Positions 45,986-56,239 are shown, numbered from the stretch's first letter. The stretch is DNA of 64,000 bases from Cylindrospermum sp. FACHB-282 (GCF_014697195.1 NZ_JACJRJ010000002.1:1-64000), one strand, 5' to 3'. Numbers and translations: made by a program. The notes: generated by a model from the sequence alone, not told the origin.

Positions 45986-46849
45986 TCATGATTCAGAGGA
46001 GACAGATGATGGTGGGACAAAGGGAGGCAAATTTCCATTCACTGATGATTCATTAACTGTATAACGCTGTTCGGGAACTGGATATCCAGCTTGTCCAAAG
46101 GTTTCACGTATAGCTTTATTAGTGTCAAAAAACACTTGCCAGTAATAATCATTACTGCAATAAGGACGAACTGCTAGTACAGGCCCTGCCAAATTAAAGG
46201 TGAGAATTTCTACATCTGGTGCTGGATTTGAGAGCACATGAGGAATTTGGCTAATTTTCTCTTTCAACAGTGCGATCGCCTGGTTGTGTTCAACATCGTG
46301 ATGGAGTTGGGCCTGTAAGTCAACGCGACGGTAAGGATTAGCAGAAAAATTCTGGATATTGTCAGCAAAGATTTTGTTATTAGCGATAATGGTCAACACG
46401 TTATCAGGGGTATTAATACTGGTGGTAAACAATCCAATTTCTGTCACAGTGCCTGTAATACCGCCTGCTGTAATGAAATCACCAACTTTGAAGGGTCGAA
46501 AGACAATTAAAAAAGCACCTGCGGCAAAGTTGGCCAGCAGTCCACTCCAGGCAGCGCCAATGGCAATACCCGCTGCTGCTAACAATGCGGCAAAGGAGGT
46601 TGTTTCTACTCCAAAAAAGCCCAGAAGTGCCACAATCAGCACAATTCTTAGGGTAATGGAAATTATATTGACAAGATAATTAATAAGTGTGGCATCAAGA
46701 TGTTGGCTTCTGAAAGCGCGTCGCACTAGCTTGATAGCAAAGTCAATCAGTTGCTGACCGATAAACCACAGCAGAATCGCACCGACAATTTTTAGTCCAA
46801 ACTGAGTTAACAGTGCGATCGTCACTTGGCCGATTTGCTTGAAATCCAT
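45986..46849 (-). CDS. mscS: Small-conductance mechanosensitive channel (MscS family)
   Basis: 287 residues, close to E. coli MscS. Three membrane helices lead into the pore-lining TM3 (AAAGIAIGAAWSGLLANFAA, with the Ala/Gly pattern that packs the pore), then FRPFKVGDFI and the beta-domain GTVTEIGLFTT. It opens under membrane tension and releases solutes in hypo-osmotic shock. The C terminus is a short proline/serine tail. Intact. Confidence 0.93.
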   Translation of the reverse strand: MDFKQIGQVTIALLTQFGLKIVGAILLWFIGQQLIDFAIKLVRRAFRSQHLDATLINYLVNIISITLRIVLIVALLGFFGVETTSFAALLAAAGIAIGAAWSGLLANFAAGAFLIVFRPFKVGDFITAGGITGTVTEIGLFTTSINTPDNVLTIIANNKIFADNIQNFSANPYRRVDLQAQLHHDVEHNQAIALLKEKISQIPHVLSNPAPDVEILTFNLAGPVLAVRPYCSNDYYWQVFFDTNKAIRETFGQAGYPVPEQRYTVNESSVNGNLPPFVPPSSVSSES

Positions 46850-47059
46850 AATTTTTGTTTGTATATTTACAATACAATAAAGATAGAACGAATTAGACTA
46901 CCAATATCTATAGATAGGTTTTTCTAATCTTTAGCTTATGTATTTTTTATTTCTTATTAATCTGTCGATACTACTGATAAATAAATTAAAAACTTCATAA
47001 TGTACATTTTGCTGGGTATGATATTTTATCGGCAAACATTTACCCAGTAAAAATTAGCT

Positions 47060-48148
47060 ATGACTCAGAACTACCGCATTACCTTACTTCCCGGCGATGG
47101 CATTGGCCCTGAAATTATGGCTGTAGCGATAAACGTACTCAAAGTCGTAGGGAAGCGCTTTGATATTCAGTTTGAATTCACAACAGCCCTCATCGGTGGT
47201 GCAGCAATTGATGCTACAGGGGAACCCCTACCAGCTATCAGCTTAGATATCTGCCGCAATAGTGATGCAGTCTTACTCGCCGCTATCGGTGGTTACAAGT
47301 GGGATTCATTACCATCCCATCTACGCCCAGAAGCAGGTTTGTTAGGACTGCGGGCGGGTTTGGGACTATTTGCCAATTTGCGCCCAGCGAAAATTTTACC
47401 CCAGTTAATTGATGCTTCCACCTTAAAGCGAGAAATTGTGGAAGGTGTCGATATTATGGTAGTTCGGGAACTCACCGGGGGAATTTATTTCGGTAAGCCC
47501 AAGGGTATTTTTAGTACAGAAACAGGTGAAAAACGTGGTGTAAATACGATGGTTTACACAGAATCAGAAATTGAACGTATTGCGCGAGTGGCCTTTGAGG
47601 CGGCACGCAAGCGGGGTGGAAAACTCTGTTCTGTGGATAAAGCCAATGTGTTAGAAGTATCGCAACTCTGGCGCGATCGCATGATCAAACTTTCCACAGA
47701 ATATCCAGATATTGAACTATCTCATTTGTACGTCGATAACGCAGCGATGCAGTTGGTACGCGCTCCCAAGCAGTTTGATACCATCGTTACAGGTAACTTA
47801 TTTGGCGATATTCTTTCTGATGCGGCTGCCATGCTGACTGGTAGTATTGGAATGTTACCCTCAGCGAGTTTGGGTGCAACTGGGCCCGGCGTGTTTGAAC
47901 CCGTTCACGGTTCCGCCCCTGATATCGCCGGACTTGATAAAGCCAACCCCCTAGCCCAGGTTTTGAGTGCAGCAATGATGTTACGCTACGGCTTAAATCA
48001 ACCAGAGGCAGCTGATTTTATGGAAAACGGAGTGTTACAAGTTTTACAACAAGGCGATCGCACAGGAGATATTATGTCTGTGGGGATGAATCTTTTGGGT
48101 TGCCGCGCTATGGGCGACGCACTGATTCAAATTCTCGAAGCCAAATAA
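47060..48148 (+). CDS. leuB: 3-isopropylmalate dehydrogenase
   Basis: 362 residues, full length. It oxidatively decarboxylates 3-isopropylmalate in leucine synthesis using NAD. Marks are [12 protein letters not shown] at the N terminus, the substrate Arg/Lys region ([10 protein letters not shown]), Asp-rich metal site ([26 protein letters not shown]) and [12 protein letters not shown]. Monocistronic, as is usual for cyanobacterial leu genes. ATG 47060 is well positioned. Confidence 0.96.
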   Translation: MTQNYRITLLPGDGIGPEIMAVAINVLKVVGKRFDIQFEFTTALIGGAAIDATGEPLPAISLDICRNSDAVLLAAIGGYKWDSLPSHLRPEAGLLGLRAGLGLFANLRPAKILPQLIDASTLKREIVEGVDIMVVRELTGGIYFGKPKGIFSTETGEKRGVNTMVYTESEIERIARVAFEAARKRGGKLCSVDKANVLEVSQLWRDRMIKLSTEYPDIELSHLYVDNAAMQLVRAPKQFDTIVTGNLFGDILSDAAAMLTGSIGMLPSASLGATGPGVFEPVHGSAPDIAGLDKANPLAQVLSAAMMLRYGLNQPEAADFMENGVLQVLQQGDRTGDIMSVGMNLLGCRAMGDALIQILEAK

Positions 48149-48188
48149 TCTGCTAGTCTTAGCTGGAAAATTTTAGCATTAGTTACCA

Positions 48189-48226
48189 AAAGTTTCGGAT
48201 AAACTGCTGAAAGTTTCGGATAAACT
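48189..48226 (+). promoter_or_regulatory. Two identical 17-bp direct repeats spaced one 21-bp period apart
   Basis: AAAGTTTCGGATAAACT occurs at 48189-48205 and again at 48210-48226. A 21-bp period is two turns of DNA, so two protein dimers could bind the same face. It lies 36 bp upstream of the next small gene and 41 bp after leuB. No known site matches. Confidence 0.5.
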
Positions 48227-48261
48227 AGAGAGAACTCTATAAATTGTATAAAGAGCTTATA

Positions 48262-48522
48262 GTGTACGCTTTACGACAAGGACAAGCTAATTTTGCTACC
48301 CCAAAAAACCAGCCGCCTCTGGTTGATCCCACCGTGATCAGGGCAGCTGGGCAAATCTACTATACCTACTGTGAAGTACATCCCGAAATTGTTGGGCAAG
48401 CTTCAGGTGTAGCAATTAGTCGCGTGACTCATCGGGGTAAAGTGATTTTTACTAATCAACCAGTTCTGTTACCACAGGAATGTTTTGTACCGTTGAATCA
48501 AATTGAATCGTATATGTACTAG
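48262..48522 (+). CDS. Conserved small hypothetical protein
   Basis: 86 residues from GTG 48262, preferred because AAGAG lies 6 nt upstream; an in-frame TTG at 48244 is an alternative, and there is no ATG. The sequence (VDPTVIRAAGQIYYTYCEVH, then GVAISRVTHRGKVIFTNQPV) is compact, soluble and looks like a small alpha/beta domain. Family not recognised. The presence of two 17-bp repeats upstream suggests it is regulated. Confidence 0.65.
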   Translation: MYALRQGQANFATPKNQPPLVDPTVIRAAGQIYYTYCEVHPEIVGQASGVAISRVTHRGKVIFTNQPVLLPQECFVPLNQIESYMY

Positions 48523-48524
48523 TC

Positions 48525-48620
48525 ATTAGTCAGTAGTCATTAGTTAATCACTGACAACTGACAACTGACCCTCCGGGTATCTCCTAGGTCGCTGCTACGC
48601 GTTAGCAAGCGCCTTGCGTT
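48525..48620. repeat. Heptamer and palindromic repeats
   Basis: AGTCATTAGTCAGTAGTCAT and ACAACTGACAACTGAC tandem-like motifs precede a GTCGCTGCTACGCGTTAGCA palindrome similar to those near 12765, 14015 and 26440. Confidence 0.5.
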
Positions 48621-48727
48621 TAGCACCTCCAAAAGAGACATGTTAGTTGCTAATTGGGAGCTACTGTTTGTATAGCAGACCCCCAATACCGCACTGACTT
48701 ACAACCAACAACTGACAAAAAAACTCT

Positions 48728-49549
48728 ATGGACATTTTGATCTTCGCCCCGGCGAGTCTGATTGTCTTCGCTTTGGGTGCATCTATTGGCAGCTTCATCA
48801 ATGTTGTTGTTTATCGGCTACCTGCTAAATTATCAATTCTTTGGCCACCTTCTCGGTGTCCTCATTGCTTAAACCAGCTTAAAAGCTATGATAATGTACC
48901 AGTGCTAGGTTGGTTGTGGTTAAAAGGGCGCTGTCGTTATTGCAAAAGCAAAATTTCTCTGCGTTATCCTGTCATCGAATCCATAACGGGTTTAATATTT
49001 TTACTAGTTTTTTTAGTATTTAAAGTTTCGATTTTTACAATAGGTTATTGGGCATTTTTTAGTTGGTTATTAGCTTTATCGCTTATAGACCTAGATACCA
49101 TGACTCTACCCAACTCACTAACTAAGTCAGGCTTGGTAGTGGGGATTGTCTTTCAAATGGTGGTTGGTTATTTACCAGAAGCTAGCTGGCTGGGATTGAC
49201 AAAGCACCTGATGATGGGGATAGCAGGAGCAGTATTGGGTTTATGGCTATTTGATGCCATCTCTATCATTGGTTCCATCGCCTTTGGTAAAGCGGCAATG
49301 GGTGCAGGTGATGCTAAATTAGCCGCCATGATGGGAGCTTGGTTGGGTTGGAAGTATTTGCTTCTAGCTGGTTTTATTGCCTGTACCTTGGGTGTGTTAG
49401 TGGGTAGCGGCGCAATTATTTCATCACGACGAAGATTGGGTCAAAAAATGCCTTTTGGCCCTTTTTTATCTTCAGGCGCCATGGTTACTATCTTTAGCGG
49501 CGAAGCGATTTTGTCTAGTTACCTGGGGTTATTTTTTCCCGTATCTTAA
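48728..49549 (+). CDS. pilD: Type IV prepilin peptidase / N-methyltransferase
   Basis: 273 residues. It cleaves and methylates type IV prepilins at the inner membrane, so it is required for pili, motility and DNA uptake. The two catalytic Asp are in LIDLDTMTLP and GAGDAKLAAMMG (GxGD motif). The N-terminal zinc-type cysteine pairs CPHC and CRYC of the methyltransferase domain are both present, so both activities are expected. About eight membrane helices. Confidence 0.95.
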   Translation: MDILIFAPASLIVFALGASIGSFINVVVYRLPAKLSILWPPSRCPHCLNQLKSYDNVPVLGWLWLKGRCRYCKSKISLRYPVIESITGLIFLLVFLVFKVSIFTIGYWAFFSWLLALSLIDLDTMTLPNSLTKSGLVVGIVFQMVVGYLPEASWLGLTKHLMMGIAGAVLGLWLFDAISIIGSIAFGKAAMGAGDAKLAAMMGAWLGWKYLLLAGFIACTLGVLVGSGAIISSRRRLGQKMPFGPFLSSGAMVTIFSGEAILSSYLGLFFPVS

Positions 49550-50138
49550 AACACAGGAGTAATTCAAAATTCAAAATTCAAAATTAAATGTCTTTTTTTA
49601 TTCTTTACTTATTACCTTGTGATCCCATCATCAGAAACCGCCATCCTCCATGACTGTAACTTGCATTACCCCATCTGCGATTCAGATTTTGGTAATATTA
49701 ACCTGTGAGTTGTATTAGCCTCTAAAAAAAATCAGTTGGCAAACATGACTAAATACTACAGATGCTGACTGCTCTCATAACCTGGCAGCAAGAATAATTA
49801 ATTTGGAGGCAAGGGCGTGCTGATGGGGGGTGAATATTCCAGTTGCAATGCCTGTCAGTTCATATAATTAACTACCGTGACACTTGGTAAAAAACTTGTA
49901 TTGGGATAAGCATTTTCGTTAAGCTGGCAACCAAAGATGCAAAATCAGGTTTGAATTGCTGAGAAGCATAATTTGTCGATTTAGTCGAAATGTTAAGTGT
50001 AGAGACGCAATTCATCGGGTCTCTACAAAAGTCGGGAGTAAAAAGTCAAAATTAATCTGGACGTTCGACTTTTTACCCTAAACGGACAGTAGCGGCTTGA
50101 CCTGTTTTCGACCTCATACCTACTTGAATAAGATAAAA
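49550..50138. other. 590-bp upstream region of accD
   Basis: It contains AATTCAAAATTCAAAATTCA short repeats near 49562 and a GTAGAGAC/GTCTCTAC palindrome (49999-50006 and 50019-50026). No ORF or RNA gene is supported. Confidence 0.45.
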
Positions 50139-51089
50139 ATGGCGAACAACGAAGAATCACGCGGTTTAAAGTCCCTGTTTGATTGGTTTGCAAATCGGCG
50201 TAAATCAGGATCTACTAGCCTCGAACGCCAAGAACGTGAAATTGCTGATGGGCTGTGGCACAAGTGCCCTAAATGTGGTGTTTTGTCTTATGCAAAAGAC
50301 CTCCGGGCTAATCAGATGGTCTGTGTTGAATGTGGTCATCATAACCGGGTGGATAGCGATGAACGCATCCGGCAATTGATCGATCAAAATACCTGGAGAC
50401 CGATGGATGAGCATTTACGCCCAACCGATCCCCTACAATTTCGCGATCGCAAACTCTACAGCGATCGCTTGCGGGAAATGCAGGAAAAAATTGGTTTAAT
50501 AGACGCAGTTAAAACTGGTTTGGGTCAAATTAACGGCTTACCCATTGCCCTGGGAGTCATGGACTTCCGCTTTATGGGTGGTAGTATGGGTTCCGTCGTG
50601 GGGGAAAAACTCACCCGAATGATTGAGCAAGCTACCCAGAGATGCTATCCTGTGGTCATCGTCTGCACCTCTGGTGGTGCGAGAATGCAGGAAGGAATGC
50701 TCTCCCTGATGCAAATGGCGAAAATATCCGCAGCCCTACAACGCCATCAAGAAGCCCGATTATTATACATACCCATTTTAACTAATCCCACCACAGGCGG
50801 CGTTACTGCTAGTTTTGCCATGTTAGGCGATATCATTATCGCAGAACCAAAGGCAACCATTGGTTTTGCTGGAAGGCGCGTAATTGAACAAACCCTGCGG
50901 GAAAAACTGCCCGATGATTTTCAGACTGCTGAAGATTTGCTCAAGCACGGTTTTGTAGATGATATTGTGTCTCGTACCCAATTAAAGAGCACCCTAGCCC
51001 AGCTAATTGCTTTGCACCAGCCCTTACCAACTACACCCCCCATGCTGTTGTGGGAATCAATGAGCTTGAGTTCTACTGTTGTTGAATAA
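50139..51089 (+). CDS. accD: Acetyl-CoA carboxylase carboxyltransferase subunit beta
   Basis: 316 residues from ATG 50139; the frame is open 42 bp further up but conservation begins at the ATG. It carries the N-terminal zinc finger (CPKCG and CVECG, spacing typical for AccD) and the carboxyltransferase core [42 protein letters not shown] and [11 protein letters not shown]. With AccA it transfers the carboxyl group to acetyl-CoA in fatty-acid synthesis. Intact. Confidence 0.97.
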   Translation: MANNEESRGLKSLFDWFANRRKSGSTSLERQEREIADGLWHKCPKCGVLSYAKDLRANQMVCVECGHHNRVDSDERIRQLIDQNTWRPMDEHLRPTDPLQFRDRKLYSDRLREMQEKIGLIDAVKTGLGQINGLPIALGVMDFRFMGGSMGSVVGEKLTRMIEQATQRCYPVVIVCTSGGARMQEGMLSLMQMAKISAALQRHQEARLLYIPILTNPTTGGVTASFAMLGDIIIAEPKATIGFAGRRVIEQTLREKLPDDFQTAEDLLKHGFVDDIVSRTQLKSTLAQLIALHQPLPTTPPMLLWESMSLSSTVVE

Positions 51090-51136
51090 ATGGATGGGAG
51101 GCGGGACAATTCAAAATTTTGAATTTCCCCCTCTCC

Positions 51137-52501
51137 TCAATTTTGTGGTTCTTGGACAAAGGCCAGTGGAATCAGCGCTGCTAGTCGGAACACACTAGAC
51201 AGAGCAAACAATCCTAGTAACCCGTGAAACTGAGGAAGTTGGGCAATAAAGCCACCAAGGGTTGTGCCCAAAGCACCACTAGCTCCAGCCACAGCAGCGA
51301 CGATCGCAAAATAGATAGACTGATTTTTGACTGGGGCAATTCCTATCAGCATATTGTTGTGACACAAGTCAATTGCTGCCCAAATACTCCCAAGAAAGAT
51401 GTGTAATAGTGGCAACCATAACCAAAGATTCAGGCTACTAGTACCAATTCCCAACCATAGCAATGGTGTAATTGCAACCATAATCCCAATGAAGATCAGG
51501 ATGGGACGATTGCCTATTTTGTCTGCTAATTTCCCCCACAAAATCATCATTAGCAGATTGGCCGCCCCTTGTAGGCTACTATAAACAGTCACCCAACTCA
51601 CATCTAGTTGCAAGGTGTCTAGCATATAGAGGCTAAAGAAAGGTCCACTGAGATTAATCGCTAGCATCCATAGGCTGAAATATAACAAAAATACCAAAAA
51701 GTTAGAGTTTTGCCAGATACTACTAACCCAAGAGTTGTTAGCTATGGGGGTAAGTGCATTTTCACTGTTGGGAGATAACTTGACAACATGACTATTTTGT
51801 AATTTGGGATTGATATCACGTTTGAAATACTGACACCCTAAACCAACCATTCCAAAGACAATACCCAATAGCAGAACTACCCCATAACCTTGTTGAGTCC
51901 CACTAGGCCAATGTGATACGGCTAATCCAGCGAAAGGGACGTAGACCAAATTGGTAAAAGTGATGGCGCTATTACGTATGCCAAAGTATCTGCCTCGCAA
52001 TTGCCGGGGAACAATCACTGCTAACCAACTGAGCCAAGATGCGCTTCCTAACCCTCCTATAAGATGGCTGAAGAGGACAATCAAGAGCGTTAATACCACC
52101 AACTGCTGAGAATTAAATTTTCCCCAGCTTGCACCTGCAATGCCAATCACGAGAATCAGCCATAGTAACCGAGAAATTCCATAAATTAAGAAAGAATACT
52201 GAAAACGGCTCGTGGTGCGTTCCGATAAGTAAGCACCCAAGGGCTGAATCAGATTTACTAGCATGGGAATTGAAGATAGCATTCCAAATACCACTGGAGT
52301 TGCATCCAATTCCACCAGAAAATTACTGAGTAAAATCCCGCCAGTCGTCATGGAAAAAACTGTTGAGAAAACCGCATCCAAGGTTGAGGCTCGTAAACTG
52401 GTGCGAATAGAATTTTTGGCAGTTTGAGATTTGGAATTTACCTGAATCTGAGGAATTTCCAGACTTAAAGGTGCAGATGTTTCAATCTGAACAGAATCCA
52501 T
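51137..52501 (-). CDS. Major facilitator superfamily transporter
   Basis: 454 residues with about 12 membrane helices. The N-terminal 30 residues are cytoplasmic. The loop 2-3 motif reads LGAYLSERTTSRFQ, a loose form of the MFS-A motif; the second half has MMILWGKLADKIGNRPIL, a good MFS-A motif. Substrate unknown. It is convergent with accD and divergent from the sugar-binding protein gene, whose promoter shares a 95-bp gap. Confidence 0.85.
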   Translation of the reverse strand: MDSVQIETSAPLSLEIPQIQVNSKSQTAKNSIRTSLRASTLDAVFSTVFSMTTGGILLSNFLVELDATPVVFGMLSSIPMLVNLIQPLGAYLSERTTSRFQYSFLIYGISRLLWLILVIGIAGASWGKFNSQQLVVLTLLIVLFSHLIGGLGSASWLSWLAVIVPRQLRGRYFGIRNSAITFTNLVYVPFAGLAVSHWPSGTQQGYGVVLLLGIVFGMVGLGCQYFKRDINPKLQNSHVVKLSPNSENALTPIANNSWVSSIWQNSNFLVFLLYFSLWMLAINLSGPFFSLYMLDTLQLDVSWVTVYSSLQGAANLLMMILWGKLADKIGNRPILIFIGIMVAITPLLWLGIGTSSLNLWLWLPLLHIFLGSIWAAIDLCHNNMLIGIAPVKNQSIYFAIVAAVAGASGALGTTLGGFIAQLPQFHGLLGLFALSSVFRLAALIPLAFVQEPQN

Positions 52502-52596
52502 AACTTAATATTTACGGGTGAAGCACTCTAGGCTAAATCAAGGAACTAATAATTTTTCGTTATAAGTGAGGGTAGAAGGACTGTCATCAGTAAGTG

Positions 52597-53835
52597 ATGA
52601 AAAATCGATTGTTCAGTTTTTTGGGATTGCTGATCGCGATCGCTATTATTAGTTGTCATAGTCTACCTTTGCCAAACACATCCTCAGTTACTATCAAACT
52701 CAGTGGTTGGGGAGGTTCCCCCGTTGAGCCAAAACTTTTAACACAAGTATTGCAAGACTTTGAAGCACAACATCCCGCAATCAAAGTTAAGTATGAAGTG
52801 ATATCTGACCAATATATGGATGTGATCAAAACTCGTTTGATTGGAGAAGCAGCCCCTGATGTTTTCTATCTCGATGCATTGGAGGCTCCTTTTTTAATGA
52901 GTCAAAATGTCTTGGAACCCCTAGATGTTTACATTACCCCAGAATTTGACCTAGAGGATTTTGAAGAACCTCTACTCAACAGCTTTAAGTCCCAAAATCA
53001 TATTTATGGTCTTCCTAAAGACTATTCCACCTTAGCTTTATTTTATAACAAAAAAGCCTTTACTGCCGCAGGCTTGAGTAGTCCCCCAACTACTTGGGAT
53101 GAATTACGTAACTACTCCCAACAGTTGACAGGTAAATTTAACAAATATGGCTTTGGTATTATCCCAGAATTGGCACGTCAGGCTTACAAAATTAAAGCTT
53201 TTGGTGGACAAATTGTTGACCAAAATGGTTATGCAGCTTTTGCTGGTGAGGCAGGTTTACAGGGTTTACAGTTGGTGATAGACCAGTATCAAAAAGACCG
53301 TACTGCTGCCCAAAAATCAGATGTGGGGACAAATTCAGGGAGCGAAATGTTTGGTCAGAGTAAGGTAGCAATGGTGATTGAGGGTAATTGGGCAATTCCT
53401 TATTTAGAAGAAACCTTTCCCCAGTTAGATTTTGCTACCGCAGAAGTGCCGAGAATTAATAATAAAAAAGGCACGATGGTTTTTACAGTTGCCTACGTGA
53501 TGAATAAACAAGCAAAACATAAAGCTGAAGCTTGGGAGTTGATTTCTTATCTCACGGGTAAAGTAGGGATGTCCAAGTGGACGGGTACAGGCTTTGCCCT
53601 ACCAACACGTAAATCTGTGGCTGAAAAGTTAGGCTATGACCAGGATAAATTGCGATCGCCATTAGTGGCGGGTGTTAATTACGCTACACCTTGGCAGGTA
53701 GGGAATTATCCAAGTGCGATCGTCAACAATTTTGACAACCAGTTTATTAGTGCTCTACTGGGAGAACAACCATTAAAACAGGCAATGTGGCAGGCCCAAA
53801 ACGCAGCTAATGATCAGATTAATATGATGAAGTAG
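52597..53835 (+). CDS. Sugar ABC transporter substrate-binding lipoprotein (family 1)
   Basis: 412 residues from ATG 52597 (a GTG just upstream is less likely). It starts with a lipoprotein signal, with lipobox IISC and lipidated Cys ~20. The fold is that of MalE/UgpB-type binding proteins: VTIKLSGWGGSPVEPKLLTQ, PDVFYLDALEAPFLMSQNVL and a C-terminal hinge region TGTGFALPTRKSV. It captures a carbohydrate at the outer side of the inner membrane for the two permeases that follow. The sugar cannot be read from sequence; glucosylglycerol, sucrose and maltose types are possible. No ATPase gene is in the window. Confidence 0.9.
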   Translation: MKNRLFSFLGLLIAIAIISCHSLPLPNTSSVTIKLSGWGGSPVEPKLLTQVLQDFEAQHPAIKVKYEVISDQYMDVIKTRLIGEAAPDVFYLDALEAPFLMSQNVLEPLDVYITPEFDLEDFEEPLLNSFKSQNHIYGLPKDYSTLALFYNKKAFTAAGLSSPPTTWDELRNYSQQLTGKFNKYGFGIIPELARQAYKIKAFGGQIVDQNGYAAFAGEAGLQGLQLVIDQYQKDRTAAQKSDVGTNSGSEMFGQSKVAMVIEGNWAIPYLEETFPQLDFATAEVPRINNKKGTMVFTVAYVMNKQAKHKAEAWELISYLTGKVGMSKWTGTGFALPTRKSVAEKLGYDQDKLRSPLVAGVNYATPWQVGNYPSAIVNNFDNQFISALLGEQPLKQAMWQAQNAANDQINMMK

Positions 53836-53855
53836 GAGAATAAATAAAACAACAA

Positions 53856-53886
53856 GATGCCCGACTTCTCTAAGAAGTCGGGCATC
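53856..53886 (+). terminator. 14-bp perfect hairpin between binding-protein and permease genes
   Basis: GATGCCCGACTTCT (53856-53869) pairs with AGAAGTCGGGCATC (53873-53886) around a 3-nt loop. It lies 20 bp after the binding-protein stop. An A-run follows on the + strand and a T-rich run on the minus strand. It could stabilise the upstream mRNA so the binding protein outnumbers the permeases. Confidence 0.7.
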
Positions 53887-54016
53887 TGAAAAAAATCCTA
53901 TACTTATTAGTAGCCGCTTCCACTGATTGAACATAAACTGCCAAAATTTCAAAATTAACTATGATAAATAATTATGCATAACCATCGCTACAGTTAGTTT
54001 AGGCAGAGGTTCAGTC

Positions 54017-54925
54017 ATGTTTGAGACTAGTAGGCGGCGAAGAAACCCCAAATGGAATCAAACAGAAAACTTCACTGGGTATCTATTCATGATGCCCACC
54101 ATCCTAGTTTTAGGAACTTTTGTAGTATTGCCCATTCTCTACGCTGTATTTTTGGCACTGCACAAAGTCCAACTTCTCAGCGACATTAAATATGAATTTA
54201 TTGGCTTTGGCAATTTCACGCAGTTAGTTGAGGATGAACGGGTTTGGATTGCGTTGAGAAACACAGCACAATACGTAGCAATTGTGGTGCCAACTCAAAC
54301 GATTTTGGCTTTAGTTCTAGCAATAACTCTAAATTCTGGGATTCGCGGCAAAAACTGGTGGCGCATCCTCTACTTTTTGCCCACAGTTACATCTTCAGCG
54401 GTACTGACCCTCATTTTTATGTGGATTTATAACACCGATGGGCTACTAAACGATTTTCTCGCTTGGGTGGGACTTCCTACTTATAACTGGTTAGGAGATC
54501 CGGCAGTTGCCCTAAAAGGCATCATGATCATGAATATTTGGTCAACTGCGCCATTTTACATGGTGATTTACCTAGCGGCGTTGCAAGACATCCCCCAAAC
54601 ACTTTACGAGGCAGCTGAACTCGATGGGGCTAGCGGGTGGGGAAGATTTATACACATTACTATTCCATTCCTCCAGCCTGTAACTTTTTTTGTCGTCACC
54701 GTGGGGGTGATTGGCACTTTTCAACTGTTTGACCAATCTTATATCTTCTCTGGCGGCACCGGTGGCCCCAACAACGCTACCCTAACGGTGGTGTTGCTAA
54801 TTTACCAAGCTGTATTTCGTAATTTACAGATGGGCTACGCAGCAGCAGTTGCCTTTTTACTGGCAGCGGTAATCATTGCTATCACTTTAATTCAACGGCG
54901 AATTTTTGGAGGGGAAAGGATTTGA
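54017..54925 (+). CDS. Sugar ABC transporter permease 1 (MalF/UgpA type)
   Basis: 302 residues, about six membrane helices. The cytoplasmic EAA loop that contacts the ATPase is LYEAAELDGASGWGRFIHIT (~196-215), characteristic of binding-protein-dependent sugar importers. It is followed with a 4-bp overlap by the second permease. AGAGG lies 7 nt upstream of the ATG. Confidence 0.92.
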   Translation: MFETSRRRRNPKWNQTENFTGYLFMMPTILVLGTFVVLPILYAVFLALHKVQLLSDIKYEFIGFGNFTQLVEDERVWIALRNTAQYVAIVVPTQTILALVLAITLNSGIRGKNWWRILYFLPTVTSSAVLTLIFMWIYNTDGLLNDFLAWVGLPTYNWLGDPAVALKGIMIMNIWSTAPFYMVIYLAALQDIPQTLYEAAELDGASGWGRFIHITIPFLQPVTFFVVTVGVIGTFQLFDQSYIFSGGTGGPNNATLTVVLLIYQAVFRNLQMGYAAAVAFLLAAVIIAITLIQRRIFGGERI

Positions 54926-55758
54926 CTCAATTCTTTCGCTTTTGGTGGCTCAAATTCCTGTTATACCTGTTGCTGAGTGTCTATGCTCTCATCACCCTAA
55001 TTCCTTTTTTGTGGGCACTTTCGGCATCGTTTAAGCCGCTATCGGAGATTGTCAGCGGTACACCGAATTTCTTACCGCAGAATTTTACTTTTGACAACTA
55101 CAAACAAATCTTTCTACAGGAATCGCTGTTTTGGCGTTGGCTGTTCAACAGTCTGGTGATTGCCTTGAGTGTGACGATTTTAAACTTGCTGTTAAATTCA
55201 ATGGCAGGTTATGCCTTGGCGAGATTGCGCTTTGCGGGTAAACGCTTCTGGTTTTTTTTGATTCTGGCGGTGTTGGCGGTACCGGCTCAGATTACCTTGA
55301 TTCCCACCTTCTTGATTTTGAAAGCCATCGGTTGGCTGAATTCCTACCAGGGCATGATTGTCCCCAGTATGGTCAATGCCACTTTCATCTTTATGATGCG
55401 GCAGTTTTTTGTTAATTTTCCTAAAGAACTAGAGGAAGCCGCGCAACTGGATGGCTTAAATACCTTGGGGATTTTCTGCTCTATTGTCCTACCTCTGGCA
55501 AAACCAGCCCTGGCAGCACAGGCGGTTTTTGTATTCATGGGTAGTTGGAATAATTTCTTACTGCCCCTGGTGATTTTGTTTGACCCGGAAATGTTTACTC
55601 TCCCCTTGGGACTGAATACCTTCAAAGGTCAATACATCAGCTACTGGAACTATATTATGGCCGCTTCTATGGTATTCACCTTGCCTGCTTTAGGCATTTA
55701 CGCCTTTTTTAACCGCTATTTTATTCAAGGTGTGACCTTGACAGGGGGCAAAGGTTAA
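54922..55758 (+). CDS. Sugar ABC transporter permease 2 (MalG/UgpE type)
   Basis: 278 residues, six membrane helices, EAA loop LEEAAQLDGLNTLGIFCSIV. It starts at TTG 54922, overlapping the previous stop by four bases (TTGA), with GGAGG 9 nt upstream; this is translational coupling. Together with the binding protein and the first permease it forms a carbohydrate importer; the ATPase is presumably a shared MsmK/GgtA-type protein encoded elsewhere. Confidence 0.92.
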   Translation: MTQFFRFWWLKFLLYLLLSVYALITLIPFLWALSASFKPLSEIVSGTPNFLPQNFTFDNYKQIFLQESLFWRWLFNSLVIALSVTILNLLLNSMAGYALARLRFAGKRFWFFLILAVLAVPAQITLIPTFLILKAIGWLNSYQGMIVPSMVNATFIFMMRQFFVNFPKELEEAAQLDGLNTLGIFCSIVLPLAKPALAAQAVFVFMGSWNNFLLPLVILFDPEMFTLPLGLNTFKGQYISYWNYIMAASMVFTLPALGIYAFFNRYFIQGVTLTGGKG

Positions 55759-55885
55759 TTGTTAAGAGTTATTTCTCCTCATCACCCTATCTGAGATTCA
55801 ACCCAATTTTGGGCAACAAATTGCACTCTTAACGTGATATTGGTATTACAGCGACTCAATCTCTATCTATCAGTTAACAAGCATT

Positions 55886-56107
55886 ATGGGTTTTGCAGAC
55901 CTATCAATCGCAGAGATAGCAGCAGACTACAGTATTCCTGTAGAAAAAGTGTTTTCTCTGTGCAACCAACTGGGAATTGCCTATAAACACCAAAAGACCC
56001 GTTTGGCCTTAGAGGATGCAAAGGCAATTCTTTCCCAAATCCAAATATTGTCTGAAACACACCCAAAAGGTACTAGCAACTTGGTGGGTGATACGGAAGT
56101 CACCTGA
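55886..56107 (+). CDS. Small cyanobacterial protein upstream of psbV
   Basis: 73 residues. The first ~55 (SIAEIAADYSIPVEKVFSLC, then LGIAYKHQKTRLALEDAKAI) form a compact helical fold with a helix-turn-helix-like or IF2 N-terminal-like pattern, so nucleic-acid binding is possible. I do not know a function. It lies 132 bp upstream of psbV, in the same direction. Confidence 0.6.
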   Translation: MGFADLSIAEIAADYSIPVEKVFSLCNQLGIAYKHQKTRLALEDAKAILSQIQILSETHPKGTSNLVGDTEVT

Positions 56108-56239
56108 AGAGCTATCTCAGGCTTTGGCTAATCGTTAATGACTAATAGCAAAGAATAATTAGCTATTGGCAATTGGCAACGTGGAGATTGAGCATCGCTT
56201 GTTGATCTGTGTTGAGCATCAAAATTTTTAAGGGGAAAC

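Noticed and set aside
45675-46064. A 129-residue frame through the 66-bp element and into mscS
   Set aside because: It is made of repeat DNA and the antisense of mscS.
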